Source: Pseudomonas sp. A34-9 (GTDB lineage Bacteria > Pseudomonadota > Gammaproteobacteria > Pseudomonadales > Pseudomonadaceae). Taken from it: 64,000 nt of DNA. Below are positions 42,564-51,467 of the stretch, piece after piece. Where the stretch lies: positions 2,754,501 to 2,818,500 of the forward strand of contig NZ_CP119967.1 in assembly GCF_029543085.1 (NCBI RefSeq), read 5' to 3'. Both the position numbers and the translations under genes were made by a program. Numbering within the stretch: position 1 is the stretch's first letter; each line of letters opens with the position of its first letter. The notes below the pieces were generated by a model, which was not told the origin of the DNA, made no database searches, and worked only from the letters and a program-made list of their open reading frames with translations.

Positions 42564-42629
42564 GGGAATCCTTGCAAAACAGCCGCCGCGCGGCGCAAGA
42601 CGGTTTGCGAGGATTCTGCCGTGATCTTG

Positions 42630-42647
42630 ATGACAGCCTGATGACGG
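42630..42647 (-). promoter_or_regulatory. Pho box upstream of ppx-like gene
   Basis: Minus strand CCGTCATCAGGCTGTCAT: two 7-base half-sites (CCGTCAT, CTGTCAT) with the canonical 4-base spacer, close to the PhoB consensus CTGTCAT-n4-CTGTCAT. Confidence 0.65.
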
Positions 42648-42674
42648 GGCAGGGGCGGTTCAGTGAATGTGTCG

Positions 42675-42692
42675 CTGTCATGACACTGTCAT
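42675..42692 (+). promoter_or_regulatory. Perfect Pho box on the plus strand
   Basis: CTGTCATGACACTGTCAT: both half-sites match the PhoB consensus exactly with a 4-base spacer. TATGCT at 42703-42708 stands about 10 bases downstream, the position of a -10 element in Pho promoters. Confidence 0.72.
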
Positions 42693-42714
42693 TATCCGGC
42701 GTCTATGCTGAGCC

Positions 42715-42769
42715 CAATACATCGCGTGTTCTTAAAGTTTTCGCTGCCATTTTTTGGCAGCTTTTTTTT
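42715..42769 (+). ncRNA. Candidate small PhoB-controlled RNA
   Basis: From the predicted start about 7 bases after TATGCT, the sequence runs about 55 bases to a strong terminator: GCTGCC, a 7-base loop, GGCAGC, then eight T (42743-42769). No ribosome-binding site with a credible reading frame fits this interval. Existence and function are inference from promoter plus terminator only. Confidence 0.35.
42743..42769 (+). terminator. Rho-independent terminator
   Basis: GCTGCCATTTTTTGGCAGC followed by TTTTTTTT. No plus-strand protein gene lies upstream within 2 kb, so it must end some other transcript, possibly a small RNA. Confidence 0.7.
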
Positions 42770-42785
42770 GCCTGCGATTTGGTCA

Positions 42786-42824
42786 CGGGCTGCATTCCCA
42801 CGCATGAGCGTGAGAACGATCAGC
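42786..42824. repeat. Half copy of the family C palindromic repeat
   Basis: GGGCTGCATTCCCACGCATG continuing AGCGTGAGAACGATCA, matching the right part of the repeat at 49977-50094 with a few changes. Confidence 0.7.
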
Positions 42825-42860
42825 GTGTGTGTTTGCAATCTTGGTGAGGGCTTGGCTAAT

Positions 42861-42884
42861 ATACGATCCATATACACATCGTAT
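42861..42884. promoter_or_regulatory. Inverted repeat in the parD-like promoter
   Basis: ATACGAT, 10 bases, ATCGTAT, ending 11 bases before the ParD-like start. This is a likely operator for autoregulation by the small protein, as antitoxin-type proteins do, though this is inference. Confidence 0.5.
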
Positions 42885-42895
42885 CGGATTCATAT

Positions 42896-43123
42896 ATGGG
42901 CATCGTAAAGATTTCAGAGGACATGCACGAGAACCTGCGGATCTCCAGCAACGCCCTCAGCCGCTCGATCAACGCGCAGGCCGAGCACTGGATGCGCATC
43001 GGCATGCTCGCCGAACTGCACCCCAACCTCGACCACAGCGCCATTTGCCGCTTGCTGATCCGCGCCGAACAGAACGGCGGGCTGGATTTGCAACAACTGA
43101 CTCAGGAAGCCGTCAGCGCATGA
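42896..43123 (+). CDS. ParD-like small protein
   Basis: A 75-residue protein (MGIVKISEDMHENLRISSNA) of the ParD-like family, with a predicted ribbon-helix-helix start and an AEHWMRIGMLAELHPNLD motif. Members are usually encoded directly before a type I methionine aminopeptidase, as here. The stop overlaps the aminopeptidase start (ATGA). No ParE-type toxin is present. It may be a DNA-binding autorepressor; the inverted repeat just upstream fits that. Confidence 0.8.
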   Translation: MGIVKISEDMHENLRISSNALSRSINAQAEHWMRIGMLAELHPNLDHSAICRLLIRAEQNGGLDLQQLTQEAVSA

Positions 43124-43911
43124 GAAACCAGATCAAGATCAACACCCCGGCCGACATCGCACAATCGCGAGCTGCCGGCAAACTCGCCGCTGAAGTGTTG
43201 GCAATGCTGGTGCCGCACGTTAAGGCGGGCGTCACCACTGATCAGCTCGATAAACTGTGCAACGACTACATCGTCAACGTGCAGAAAGCGGTGCCGGCCA
43301 ACGTCGGCTATCACGGCTTTCCGAAAACCGTCTGCGCCTCGGTCAACGATGTCGTGTGCCACGGCATTCCGTCGGGCACGCCGTTGAAGGATGGCGACAT
43401 CGTCAACCTCGACATCGCGGTAATCAAGGATGGCTGGTTTGGTGACACCAGCCGCATGTACGTGGTCGGCGAGGCGACGCCTGAAGCGCAGCATCTGATC
43501 AAGACCACCTACGAGGCGATGTGCGCGGGTATTCGCGTGGTCAAGCCGGGCGCGACCCTGGGCGATATCGGCCATGCGATCCAGAGCCTGGCGGAGAAGG
43601 AGGGCTTCAGCGTAGTGCGCGAGTATTGCGGGCACGGGATCGGCAAGGTCTATCACGATGAACCGCAGATTCTGCATTACGGCTTTCCGAATCAGGGCAT
43701 GAAGCTCAAGGCCGGGATGATTTTTACCGTAGAGCCGATGCTCAATGCCGGTAAACGCCATGTGAAGAACATGCCGGATGGCTGGACTGTGCTGACCAAG
43801 GATGGCTCGTTGTCGGCGCAGTGGGAGCATATGGTTGCGGTGACGGAGACTGGGTTTGAAATCCTCACCGCTTGGCCGGACGAAATTGAAGGCTACCGCG
43901 CTATTGTCTGA
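43120..43911 (+). CDS. map: Type I methionine aminopeptidase
   Basis: A 263-residue MetAP that removes the N-terminal methionine from nascent proteins. Metal ligands are visible: Asp in VNLDIAVIKDGWFGDTSRM (two Asp), His in EYCGHGIGKVYHDEP, Glu in FTVEPML and Glu in SAQWEHMVAVTE. The substrate His is in GYHGFPKTVCASVNDVVCHG (about 65-84). Start ATG 43120 overlaps the ParD-like stop; a longer frame upstream is not coding. Pseudomonads usually carry another map near rpsB, so this is probably an accessory paralogue whose expression is tied to the ParD-like protein. Confidence 0.92.
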   Translation: MRNQIKINTPADIAQSRAAGKLAAEVLAMLVPHVKAGVTTDQLDKLCNDYIVNVQKAVPANVGYHGFPKTVCASVNDVVCHGIPSGTPLKDGDIVNLDIAVIKDGWFGDTSRMYVVGEATPEAQHLIKTTYEAMCAGIRVVKPGATLGDIGHAIQSLAEKEGFSVVREYCGHGIGKVYHDEPQILHYGFPNQGMKLKAGMIFTVEPMLNAGKRHVKNMPDGWTVLTKDGSLSAQWEHMVAVTETGFEILTAWPDEIEGYRAIV

Positions 43912-43930
43912 TACCGCGTCGACTGGTTCC

Positions 43931-44106
43931 CTCACCCTAGCCCTCTCCCAGAGGGAGAGGGGACTGATTGGGGGAGATTGGAGAGGGATGCCGACCTGAA
44001 AACTGCTCAGTGAATCCATAATCGCCACTGATCTTTCAGGTCGATGTCAGACGCAAGACGCCTCGGTCGGCTCCCTCTCCCTCAGGGAGAGGGCTGGGGT
44101 GAGGGG
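43931..44106. repeat. Long inverted repeat (family D), copy 1
   Basis: CTCACCCTAGCCCTCTCCC at the left and its approximate inverse GGGAGAGGGCTGGGGTGAGG at the right enclose ~130 bases that include GACCTGAAA.. and ..TTTCAGGTC. Related copies lie at 48296 and 59395. All are between genes. Confidence 0.75.
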
Positions 44107-44123
44107 GAGCAGGCGACTCGTTC

Positions 44124-45278
<1,155 letters not shown>

Positions 45279-45294
45279 GTCGTACTCCTGGCGC

Positions 45295-46104
45295 TCAGGC
45301 GCTGATTTCGTTGCGCCGGCGCAGCGCGGCGGCGATGACCATGACCAACACCGACAAGCCGATCAGCAGCGTCGAAGCGACGGCGATCACTGGCGTCAGG
45401 TCCTGGCGCAGGGTGGTCCACATTTTCACGGGAAGGGTTTGCAGGGTCGGGCTTGCCATCATCACGCTGAGCACCACTTCGTCCCACGAAACGAGGAAGG
45501 CGAAGAGGGCGCCGGCGACCATGCCCGGACGGATCGCCGGGAACGTCACCTTGAACACCGCTTGCAGGCGTGAAGCACCGCAGATCACCGCCGCGTCCTC
45601 AATCGACTGATCGAACAGCTTCAGCGAGTTGATGATCGAGATGATGGTGAACGGCAGCGCGACGATCACATGGCTGACGACGAAGGCGAACATCGTGCCG
45701 GTGTAACCGAGCTTGAGAAACAGCGCGTACACCGCCACGGCGATGATCACCAGCGGCACGATCATCGGCAGGGTGAACAGACCGTAGAGCATTTCCCGGC
45801 CAGGAAAGCGCCCGCGCACCAGCGCAAACGCAGTCGGCAAACCAAGGGCCACCGCAAAGATCGTCGTTAGCACGGCAACCTTGAGGCTGGCCGCCGCGGC
45901 GTTCATCCAGTCCGGGTTGGAGAAGAACTGGCCGTACCATTTCAGCGTCCAGCCCGGTGGCGGAAACACCAGCCACTGGGAGGAGCCGAAGGACAGCAGC
46001 ACGATAAACACAATCGGCAACAGCAGGAACAGACCGATCAGCCCGGTGGTGGCGTAGAGGCCGAAGCGCATGCGCCGGCTCATCGCGTTGGGAGTCAGGA
46101 GCAT
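45295..46104 (-). CDS. PotC-type ABC transporter permease
   Basis: A 269-residue permease with six membrane segments. The EAA loop is visible in EDAAVICGASRLQAVFKVTF (about 180-199). The N-terminus MLLTPNAMSRRMRFGLYATT precedes the first segment; an internal Met at residue 8 is an alternative start. It lies 6 bases after the upstream permease gene and 16 bases before the ATPase gene, so one operon. It forms the second half of the membrane channel. Confidence 0.9.
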   Translation of the reverse strand: MLLTPNAMSRRMRFGLYATTGLIGLFLLLPIVFIVLLSFGSSQWLVFPPPGWTLKWYGQFFSNPDWMNAAAASLKVAVLTTIFAVALGLPTAFALVRGRFPGREMLYGLFTLPMIVPLVIIAVAVYALFLKLGYTGTMFAFVVSHVIVALPFTIISIINSLKLFDQSIEDAAVICGASRLQAVFKVTFPAIRPGMVAGALFAFLVSWDEVVLSVMMASPTLQTLPVKMWTTLRQDLTPVIAVASTLLIGLSVLVMVIAAALRRRNEISA

Positions 46105-46110
46105 GTCGGC

Positions 46111-47070
46111 TTACCTCGCGTTACTGGCGCCAACCGGGGATTCCGGCTGAAGCTTCAGGTAGAAGTAGAACAGCACCAAAGTGATCGCGATCAGCAACGC
46201 GGCGCCGGCACTGGCCAGACCCCAGTTGAGGAACGATTGCACCTGCTGAATGATGAACTCCGGCAGCATCATGTTCTGCGCGCCGCCGAGCAGCGCCGGG
46301 GTCACGTAGTAACCGAGCGACATCACGAACACCATCAACCCGCCTGACGCCAGACCCGGCCGGCACAGCGGCAGAAACACCCGCCAGAAGTTGGTCCACG
46401 GACTCGCGCCGCAGATCGAGCCGGCCTGCAGAATCATCGGGTCGATGGCCTGCATGGTCGCCTGCAACGGCAGGACGATGAACGGGATCATGATGTAGCT
46501 CATGCCGATCACCACGCCGGTGAGGTTGTGCACCATCTCCAGCGGCTGATCGATGATGCCCATCGCCATCAAGGCCTTGTTGATCACGCCGGACGCTTGC
46601 AGCAGCACCAGCCATGAATAGGTGCGGGCGAGCAGGCTGGTCCACATCGACAGCAGCACGATGTTGAGGATCCAGCGTCCCCAGCCGCGTGGCACCAGAG
46701 TGATCGCCCAGGCGAGCGGAAATCCCAGCAGCAGGCTGAACAGCGTCACCAGCCCGGCCACCGAAAAGGTGTTGAGCAGCACTCGCGCATACGCCGAGTT
46801 GGCGAACAGTTGTTCGTAGTTGCCAAGGCCCGGGGTCGGTTCGAGCACGCCGCGCAACAGCAGGCCAATCAACGGCGCGAGAAAGAACAGGCCGATGAAC
46901 AGCAGCGCCGGCGCGAGGTTGCCGGCGCCGCTCCAGCGTTGTCTGAGGGACGGGGCTTGCTGCATCGCAACCGCCTGTGTTCCGTGGGCCGAACCGGCAG
47001 CGCTTGCGGCGCTCCCGGTGGCAGTGGAGGGACGGGACGCGGTGGCCGCCATTTTCATTTGACCAGCCAT
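46111..47070 (-). CDS. PotB-type ABC transporter permease
   Basis: About 319 residues with six membrane segments after an Ala/Ser-rich cytoplasmic N-terminus (TASRPSTATGSAASAAGSAH). The EAA loop is QAGSICGASPWTNFWRVFLP. The start may be ATG 47070 (GGTGG upstream) or ATG 47058, which overlaps the binding-protein stop; the difference is four codons. It is the channel partner of the permease at 45295. Confidence 0.88.
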   Translation of the reverse strand: MAGQMKMAATASRPSTATGSAASAAGSAHGTQAVAMQQAPSLRQRWSGAGNLAPALLFIGLFFLAPLIGLLLRGVLEPTPGLGNYEQLFANSAYARVLLNTFSVAGLVTLFSLLLGFPLAWAITLVPRGWGRWILNIVLLSMWTSLLARTYSWLVLLQASGVINKALMAMGIIDQPLEMVHNLTGVVIGMSYIMIPFIVLPLQATMQAIDPMILQAGSICGASPWTNFWRVFLPLCRPGLASGGLMVFVMSLGYYVTPALLGGAQNMMLPEFIIQQVQSFLNWGLASAGAALLIAITLVLFYFYLKLQPESPVGASNAR

Positions 47071-48080
47071 TCGTTCCACCGTGTCGCGATGGCCTGGCCG
47101 TTTTTGGCCCAGTACGCGAAATCAAGAGTGATCTGATCCTTAGCGTAGGCAGTCGGCAGGTTGGGGGCCAGCGTCGAATCCAGACGCTGCACACTGTCGA
47201 GGTTGACCGGGGCGTAGGCGGTCAGGTTGGAGAAGTCGGCCTGACCTTTGGCGCCGCTGGCGTTGGCCAGGAACTTCATCGCCGCATCCTTGTTTTTCGA
47301 GCCTTTTGGAATCACCAGAATGTCGGCCATGACCAGATTCTGTTTCCAGCTCACGCCGACCGGCGCGCCGTCTTCTTGCAGGGCGTGGATACGACCATTC
47401 CAGAACTGGCCCATGCTCGCTTCACCGGAGGCCAGCAGTTGCTGCGACTGCGCGCCGCCGCCCCACCAGACGATGTCTTTCTTGATGGTGTCGAGTTTCT
47501 TGAAGGCGCGATCCAGATCCAGCGGGTAGAGCTTGTCAGCCGCTACGCCGTCGGCCAGCAGCGCCAGTTCGAGCACGCCTGGACTAGGCCATTTGTACAG
47601 GGCGCGTTTGCCTGGGTAGGTTTTGGTGTCGAACAGGGCGCTCCAGTCCTGCGGCTTGTTGGCGCCGAGTTTGCCCTCGTTGTAGCCGAGGACGAAGGAG
47701 AAGAAGAACGAGCCGACGCCGTAATCGCTGACGAAACGCGGGTCGATCTTGTCGCGCTGGATGACTTTGAAGTCGAGGGGTTCGAGCAGGCCTTCAGCGG
47801 CGGCACGCAGGGCGAAATCGGCTTCGACATCGACCACGTCCCACTGCACGTTGCCGCTCTCGACCATGGCTTTGAGTTTGCCGTAGTCGGTCGGGCCGTC
47901 CTGCACGACGGTGATGCCGCTGGCCTTGCTGAACGGATCGGCCCAGGCCTGTTTCTGCGCATCCTGGGTGCTTCCGCCCCAGCTGACGAAGTTCACGCTT
48001 TCGGCAGCCATTGCAGCCTGGCCGGTGACGCTGAGCAGTCCCGCAAAAAAGATCGCGGTTGCAGCTTTGTTCAACACCAT
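47055..48080 (-). CDS. Periplasmic binding protein of PotABCD-type transporter
   Basis: A 341-residue protein with a signal peptide (MVLNKAATAIFFAGLLSVTG, cleaved after AMA) and a type II binding fold. VNFVSWGGSTQDAQKQAWAD (about 30-49) is typical of the opine/polyamine/PotD-F branch. GAGGG is 7 bases before ATG 48080. It is first gene of the transporter operon. The operator at 48175 lies about 95 bases upstream. The ligand is unknown; co-regulation with a ring-oxidising enzyme set suggests a nitrogen compound. Confidence 0.88.
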   Translation of the reverse strand: MVLNKAATAIFFAGLLSVTGQAAMAAESVNFVSWGGSTQDAQKQAWADPFSKASGITVVQDGPTDYGKLKAMVESGNVQWDVVDVEADFALRAAAEGLLEPLDFKVIQRDKIDPRFVSDYGVGSFFFSFVLGYNEGKLGANKPQDWSALFDTKTYPGKRALYKWPSPGVLELALLADGVAADKLYPLDLDRAFKKLDTIKKDIVWWGGGAQSQQLLASGEASMGQFWNGRIHALQEDGAPVGVSWKQNLVMADILVIPKGSKNKDAAMKFLANASGAKGQADFSNLTAYAPVNLDSVQRLDSTLAPNLPTAYAKDQITLDFAYWAKNGQAIATRWNEWLVK

Positions 48081-48174
48081 TTTTACGCCCTCATTGTTGT
48101 GTTTTTGAGCGGGCTTGCGTTGTTGCCCGCCTGTCGGGAGCAGTAGCTGGACGTTCGTTGGAGTGTCCGGTCTA

Positions 48175-48199
48175 TGGAATATCATATTATGGTATTCCA
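48175..48199. promoter_or_regulatory. GntR-type operator upstream of the ABC transporter operon
   Basis: Minus strand TGGAATACCATAATATGATA then TTCCA, with inverted TGGAATA/TATTCCA outer arms. The first 15 bases equal those of the site at 21279. Confidence 0.65.
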
Positions 48200-48295
48200 A
48201 ACTTTGTGCAAGCACTTTGCCTTACCGGTTATCTGTTGATTATGGTTTTTTGGATGTGTTCGGCATGAGATGAAGGGTGCACTTCAAATCCAGCC

Positions 48296-48450
48296 CCTCA
48301 CCCCAGCCCTCTCCCAATGGGAGAGGGGGAAAGGGAGCCGATCTTCGTGCTGCTCAAAACCTGAGTTCGGCTCGGTATCTCAGGTCGGCGTATAGCGTGC
48401 AAACACCTCGGTAGGCTCCCTCTCCCTCCGGGAGAGGGCTGGGGTGAGGG
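48296..48450. repeat. Long inverted repeat (family D), copy 2
   Basis: CTCACCCCAGCCCTCTCCC left and GGGAGAGGGCTGGGGTGAGG right, with internal ACCTGAG/CTCAGGT arms. Same design as copies 1 and 3. Confidence 0.75.
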
Positions 48451-48455
48451 CAGCT

Positions 48456-49565
48456 TCACTCGGTGAACGGAATACTCTCGACCACTTCCAGGTCATACCC
48501 GGTCAGGCCAGCGTATTTCAGAGGAGGGCCCAAGTGACGCAGCTTGCCAACCCCCAGATTCTGCAGAATCTGCGCCCCTGTACCCACCTCCGAATAAATC
48601 CGCGATTGCGAACGGCTGAACTGTCGCGGCGGCTGGGTCAGTTGCGGCACGCGTTCCAGCAACGCCTGCGACGATTCATGATTGGCCAACACCACCACAA
48701 CTCCATGCCCCTCGGCCGCCACTCGTTGCAACGCCGCCCACAGCGTCCAGTTCGTCGGCCCGCTGTATTCGGCACCGACCAGATCGCGCAGCGGATCGAT
48801 CACGTGCACACGCACCAGCGTCGGTTCTTCACGGCGCAAATCACCCATGACCATGGCCATGTGCACGCCGCCCTCGATGCGATCCTCAAAGGTGATCAAA
48901 CGGAACGTGCCATGCACCGTCGGCAGCTCGCGTTCGCCAATCCGTTCGATGGTGTGTTCGGTGCTCAGGCGATAGTGGATCAGGTCGGCGATGGTGCCGA
49001 TCTTGATCCCGTGCTTGCGCGCGAACAGTTCCAGATCCGGGCGACGGGCCATGGTGCCGTCGTCGTTCATCACCTCGACGATAACCGAGGCCGGCGTGAA
49101 CCCGGCCAATCGGGCCAGATCGCAACCGGCTTCGGTATGACCGGCGCGGGTCAGCACGCCACCTTCCTTGGCGCGCAGCGGGAAGATGTGGCCCGGCTGC
49201 ACCAGGTCTTCAGCGCGGGCATTCGGCGCGACGGCAGCGGCAACGGTGCAAGCACGATCTGCCGCCGAAATACCGGTGGTCACGCCGACCGCCGCTTCAA
49301 TCGACACGGTAAACGCGGTGCTGAACACGCTGCCATTGGCCGGCACCATTTGCTCCAGGCCCAAACGCTGGCAGTGTTCGTCGGTCAGCGTCAGGCAGAT
49401 CAGCCCGCGTGCTTCACGGGCCATGAAGCTGATCGCCTCGGGCGTGCAACGGTCGGCGGCGAGCAACAGGTCGCCTTCGTTTTCGCGGTCTTCGTCATCG
49501 ACCAGCAGGACCATTTTGCCGAGGCGATAATCTTCGATGATTTCTTCGATGCTGTTGAAGGCCAT
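48456..49565 (-). CDS. RibB-type 3,4-dihydroxy-2-butanone 4-phosphate synthase with degenerate GTP cyclohydrolase II domain
   Basis: A 369-residue protein. The N-terminal DHBP synthase domain (1-205) has the catalytic acidic motif [18 protein letters not shown] and [16 protein letters not shown], so it can convert ribulose 5-phosphate to the riboflavin precursor. The C-terminal half (about 210-365) aligns with GTP cyclohydrolase II, but the zinc-binding cysteines expected after the VRVH segment are absent ([16 protein letters not shown]), so that activity is probably lost. Its promoter shares the operator at 49597 with the divergent DUF1330 gene. I infer a dedicated flavin supply for the flavin-dependent oxygenase. 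The housekeeping riboflavin genes should lie elsewhere. Confidence 0.88.
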   Translation of the reverse strand: MAFNSIEEIIEDYRLGKMVLLVDDEDRENEGDLLLAADRCTPEAISFMAREARGLICLTLTDEHCQRLGLEQMVPANGSVFSTAFTVSIEAAVGVTTGISAADRACTVAAAVAPNARAEDLVQPGHIFPLRAKEGGVLTRAGHTEAGCDLARLAGFTPASVIVEVMNDDGTMARRPDLELFARKHGIKIGTIADLIHYRLSTEHTIERIGERELPTVHGTFRLITFEDRIEGGVHMAMVMGDLRREEPTLVRVHVIDPLRDLVGAEYSGPTNWTLWAALQRVAAEGHGVVVVLANHESSQALLERVPQLTQPPRQFSRSQSRIYSEVGTGAQILQNLGVGKLRHLGPPLKYAGLTGYDLEVVESIPFTE

Positions 49566-49596
49566 GCTGGACTCTCAGGGTTCGTTGGAAATATAT

Positions 49597-49612
49597 TGGT
49601 ATACCATAATAC
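49597..49612. promoter_or_regulatory. GntR-type operator between ribB-like and DUF1330 genes
   Basis: TGGTATACCATAATAC, identical over all 16 bases to the site at 55478. It lies 32 bases from the ribB-like start and 22 from the DUF1330 start, so it can control both. Confidence 0.72.
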
Positions 49613-49633
49613 AAAATAAACAAAGAGGTCACT

Positions 49634-49930
49634 ATGAAGGCGTACTGGATTGCTCATGTGGATATAGCCGATGCCGATCACTACAGCCAATACACCCAGC
49701 GTGCGCCGGCGGCGTTCGCTGAGTTTGGCGCGAAGTTTCTGGCCAGAGGCGGACGTAGTGAGGCGATGGAGGGGCGCCAGACGCCGCAGCGCAGCGTGGT
49801 GATCGAGTTTGAAAACTACGAAACAGCCGTGGCGTGCTACCACTCGGCGGCGTACCAGGAAGCGAAGAGTTATCGCGAGGAATGGGCGAGGGCGGAAATC
49901 ATCATCGTCGAAGGCATCGCCCCACTCTGA
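49634..49930 (+). CDS. DUF1330 family protein
   Basis: A 98-residue protein (MKAYWIAHVDIADADHYSQY) of the DUF1330 dimeric alpha+beta-barrel (ferredoxin-like) group, with GGRSEAMEG and YHSAAYQEAKSYRE. Members are small cytoplasmic proteins of unproven function, often beside catabolic genes. AAAGAGG stands 7 bases before the start. It is divergent from the ribB-like gene and shares its operator. A role in isomerisation or handling of a pathway intermediate is speculation. Confidence 0.82.
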   Translation: MKAYWIAHVDIADADHYSQYTQRAPAAFAEFGAKFLARGGRSEAMEGRQTPQRSVVIEFENYETAVACYHSAAYQEAKSYREEWARAEIIIVEGIAPL

Positions 49931-49942
49931 AATGCAGAACCC

Positions 49943-50094
49943 CTGTAGGAGCTGCCGAAGGCTGCGATCTTTTGATTGATCGTTCCCACGCTCCGCGTGG
50001 GAATGCCTCTGCGGACGCTCCGCGTTCGGCTGTTGAAAGGACGCGGAGCGTCCCGGGCTGCATTCCCACGCGGAGCGTGGGAACGATCAATGTG
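49943..50094. repeat. Half REP (family B) plus family C palindrome
   Basis: TGTAGGAGCTGCCGAAGGCT (half REP) is followed from 49977 by GATCGTTCCCACGCTCCGCG and its full inverse ending GCGTGGGAACGATCA at 50092, with an inner GGACGCTCCGCGTTC/GACGCGGAGCGTCC pair. Confidence 0.85.
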
Positions 50095-50095
50095 A

Positions 50096-50659
50096 TCAGC
50101 GGATGAAGTGAATCTTGCCGCTGTCATCATTGCCCATGTAGATCCCATACACCCCAGCCTGGCGCTCTTCGATATAACGCTCGAGAATCTGCCGGATCGC
50201 CGGGTAATAGATCTGCTCCCACGGGATGTCTTCAGGCGCGAAGAACTTGTAATCGAGGGTTTCCGGCCCGTACTGCCCGGTGATCTCCAGCGCGATTGCA
50301 CGGAAGATGATGTACACCTCGCTGATCTTCGGCACGCTGAAAATCGAATACGGCGAGACGATTTCCGCGCGCACGCCGCTTTCTTCCCAGACTTCGCGCA
50401 GCGCCGCCTGCTCGGTGGTCTCGCCGCTTTCCATGAAACCTGCGGGCAGCGTCCAGGTGCCCGGGCGCGGGGGGATCGCCCGTTGGCACAGCAGGTATTT
50501 GCCGTCCTGCTCGATGATGCAGCCGGCAATGATCTTCGGATTGACGTAGTGGATGTAGCCGCAGCCGCGGCACATCAGGCGCTCGTGCGTATCGCCCGGC
50601 GGTATCTGCTGACCGAGGTCAGGGCCACCGCATTTCGGGCAATAGCTCGGGCTGAACAT
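50096..50659 (-). CDS. NUDIX hydrolase with N-terminal zinc ribbon
   Basis: A 187-residue protein. The first ~35 residues form a zinc ribbon (CPKCGG and CRGCGY). The NUDIX box is GFMESGETTEQAALREVWEE followed by SGV, a full match to GX5EX7REUXEEXGU. It probably hydrolyses a dinucleotide such as FAD, NADH or ADP-ribose. Its start is 1 base after the GntR stop (TGATATG), so it is the last gene of the regulon operon. A role in flavin nucleotide turnover is attractive but unproven. Confidence 0.85.
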   Translation of the reverse strand: MFSPSYCPKCGGPDLGQQIPPGDTHERLMCRGCGYIHYVNPKIIAGCIIEQDGKYLLCQRAIPPRPGTWTLPAGFMESGETTEQAALREVWEESGVRAEIVSPYSIFSVPKISEVYIIFRAIALEITGQYGPETLDYKFFAPEDIPWEQIYYPAIRQILERYIEERQAGVYGIYMGNDDSGKIHFIR

Positions 50660-50660
50660 A

Positions 50661-51425
50661 TCAGTGACCTATACGGGGTTCTTTCAAGGCGATCGGCAGG
50701 GTCATGGCCGGCGTGCCTTTAACGACAGAACCGGTCTCTTCCTGCTTGCGCTTGAGGTAATCGAGGGCCACGGCAGCGGCAGCACGAACGTGATCGACGC
50801 AGGCCTGATGGGCCGCCAGCGGATCGCCGCTCTTGATCGCCTCGACCATTTTTTCCATTTCCTGATTACTCGCGCCGCGACGGTTTTCCTGCGACACCGA
50901 GGTCGCGCGCAGGTAACTGATGCGTGCCTGCAACTGACGCAACTGAGTCGCCGCAACATGGTTGCCCGAACCTTCGAGCAGCACGTCGTAGAAGCCCTGC
51001 ACCGAGTCGATCACCTGCTGCAACTCGCCGTCCTTCAACGCCTTGCGGTTGTCGTCGAGGGCCTTTTCCAAGGCTTTGATGTCCTTGGCCTTGGCGCGTA
51101 GGGTGAACAGCTGCACGATCAAACCTTCGAGCACGCAGCGCAATTCGTAGATATCGACGGCATCGGCGAGGGTGATGATTGCTACGCGCGGGCCTTTGGC
51201 ATCGGCGAACTCGACCAGACCTTCAGATTCGAGGTGCCGCAAAGCTTCGCGAACGGAGGTGCGGCTGACACCCAGGCGATCGCACAGATCGCGCTCCACC
51301 AGACGGTCGCCCGGCAGAAGCTGGAAGTTCATGATGGCGCTACGCAGCTTATCCAGCACGATTTCGCGCAGGGTAACGGGGTTGCGATTGACCTTGAAGC
51401 TGTCGTCGAGTGGCAGGCGTTTCAT
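50661..51425 (-). CDS. FadR-subfamily GntR transcriptional regulator
   Basis: About 254 residues. The winged helix-turn-helix (about 20-85) includes LPGDRLVERDLCDRLGVSRT and SVREALRHLESEGLVEF. The C-terminal FCD ligand-binding domain (about 95-230) has the usual metal-site pattern of Asp and His (FYDVLLEGSGNH, AHQACVDHV). It is encoded within the catabolic operon. I infer that it binds the TGGTATACCA sites at 21106, 21279, 48175, 49597 and 55478 and is released by a pathway compound. The start at ATG 51425 has a weak SD; an extension to 51467 is possible. Confidence 0.87.
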   Translation of the reverse strand: MKRLPLDDSFKVNRNPVTLREIVLDKLRSAIMNFQLLPGDRLVERDLCDRLGVSRTSVREALRHLESEGLVEFADAKGPRVAIITLADAVDIYELRCVLEGLIVQLFTLRAKAKDIKALEKALDDNRKALKDGELQQVIDSVQGFYDVLLEGSGNHVAATQLRQLQARISYLRATSVSQENRRGASNQEMEKMVEAIKSGDPLAAHQACVDHVRAAAAVALDYLKRKQEETGSVVKGTPAMTLPIALKEPRIGH

Positions 51426-51467
51426 GGGGTCCGCTCTTTCGGTTGGCTGTCCATGCCAGACGGGCAT

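Noticed and set aside
42705..42908. 67-residue plus-strand frame after the perfect Pho box
   Set aside because: It reads straight through a strong terminator and into the parD-like promoter, has no SD, and its composition is not protein-like.
42896..43123. ParDE toxin-antitoxin module
   Set aside because: No ParE-like toxin is present; the partner gene is methionine aminopeptidase, the usual neighbour of this ParD-like family.
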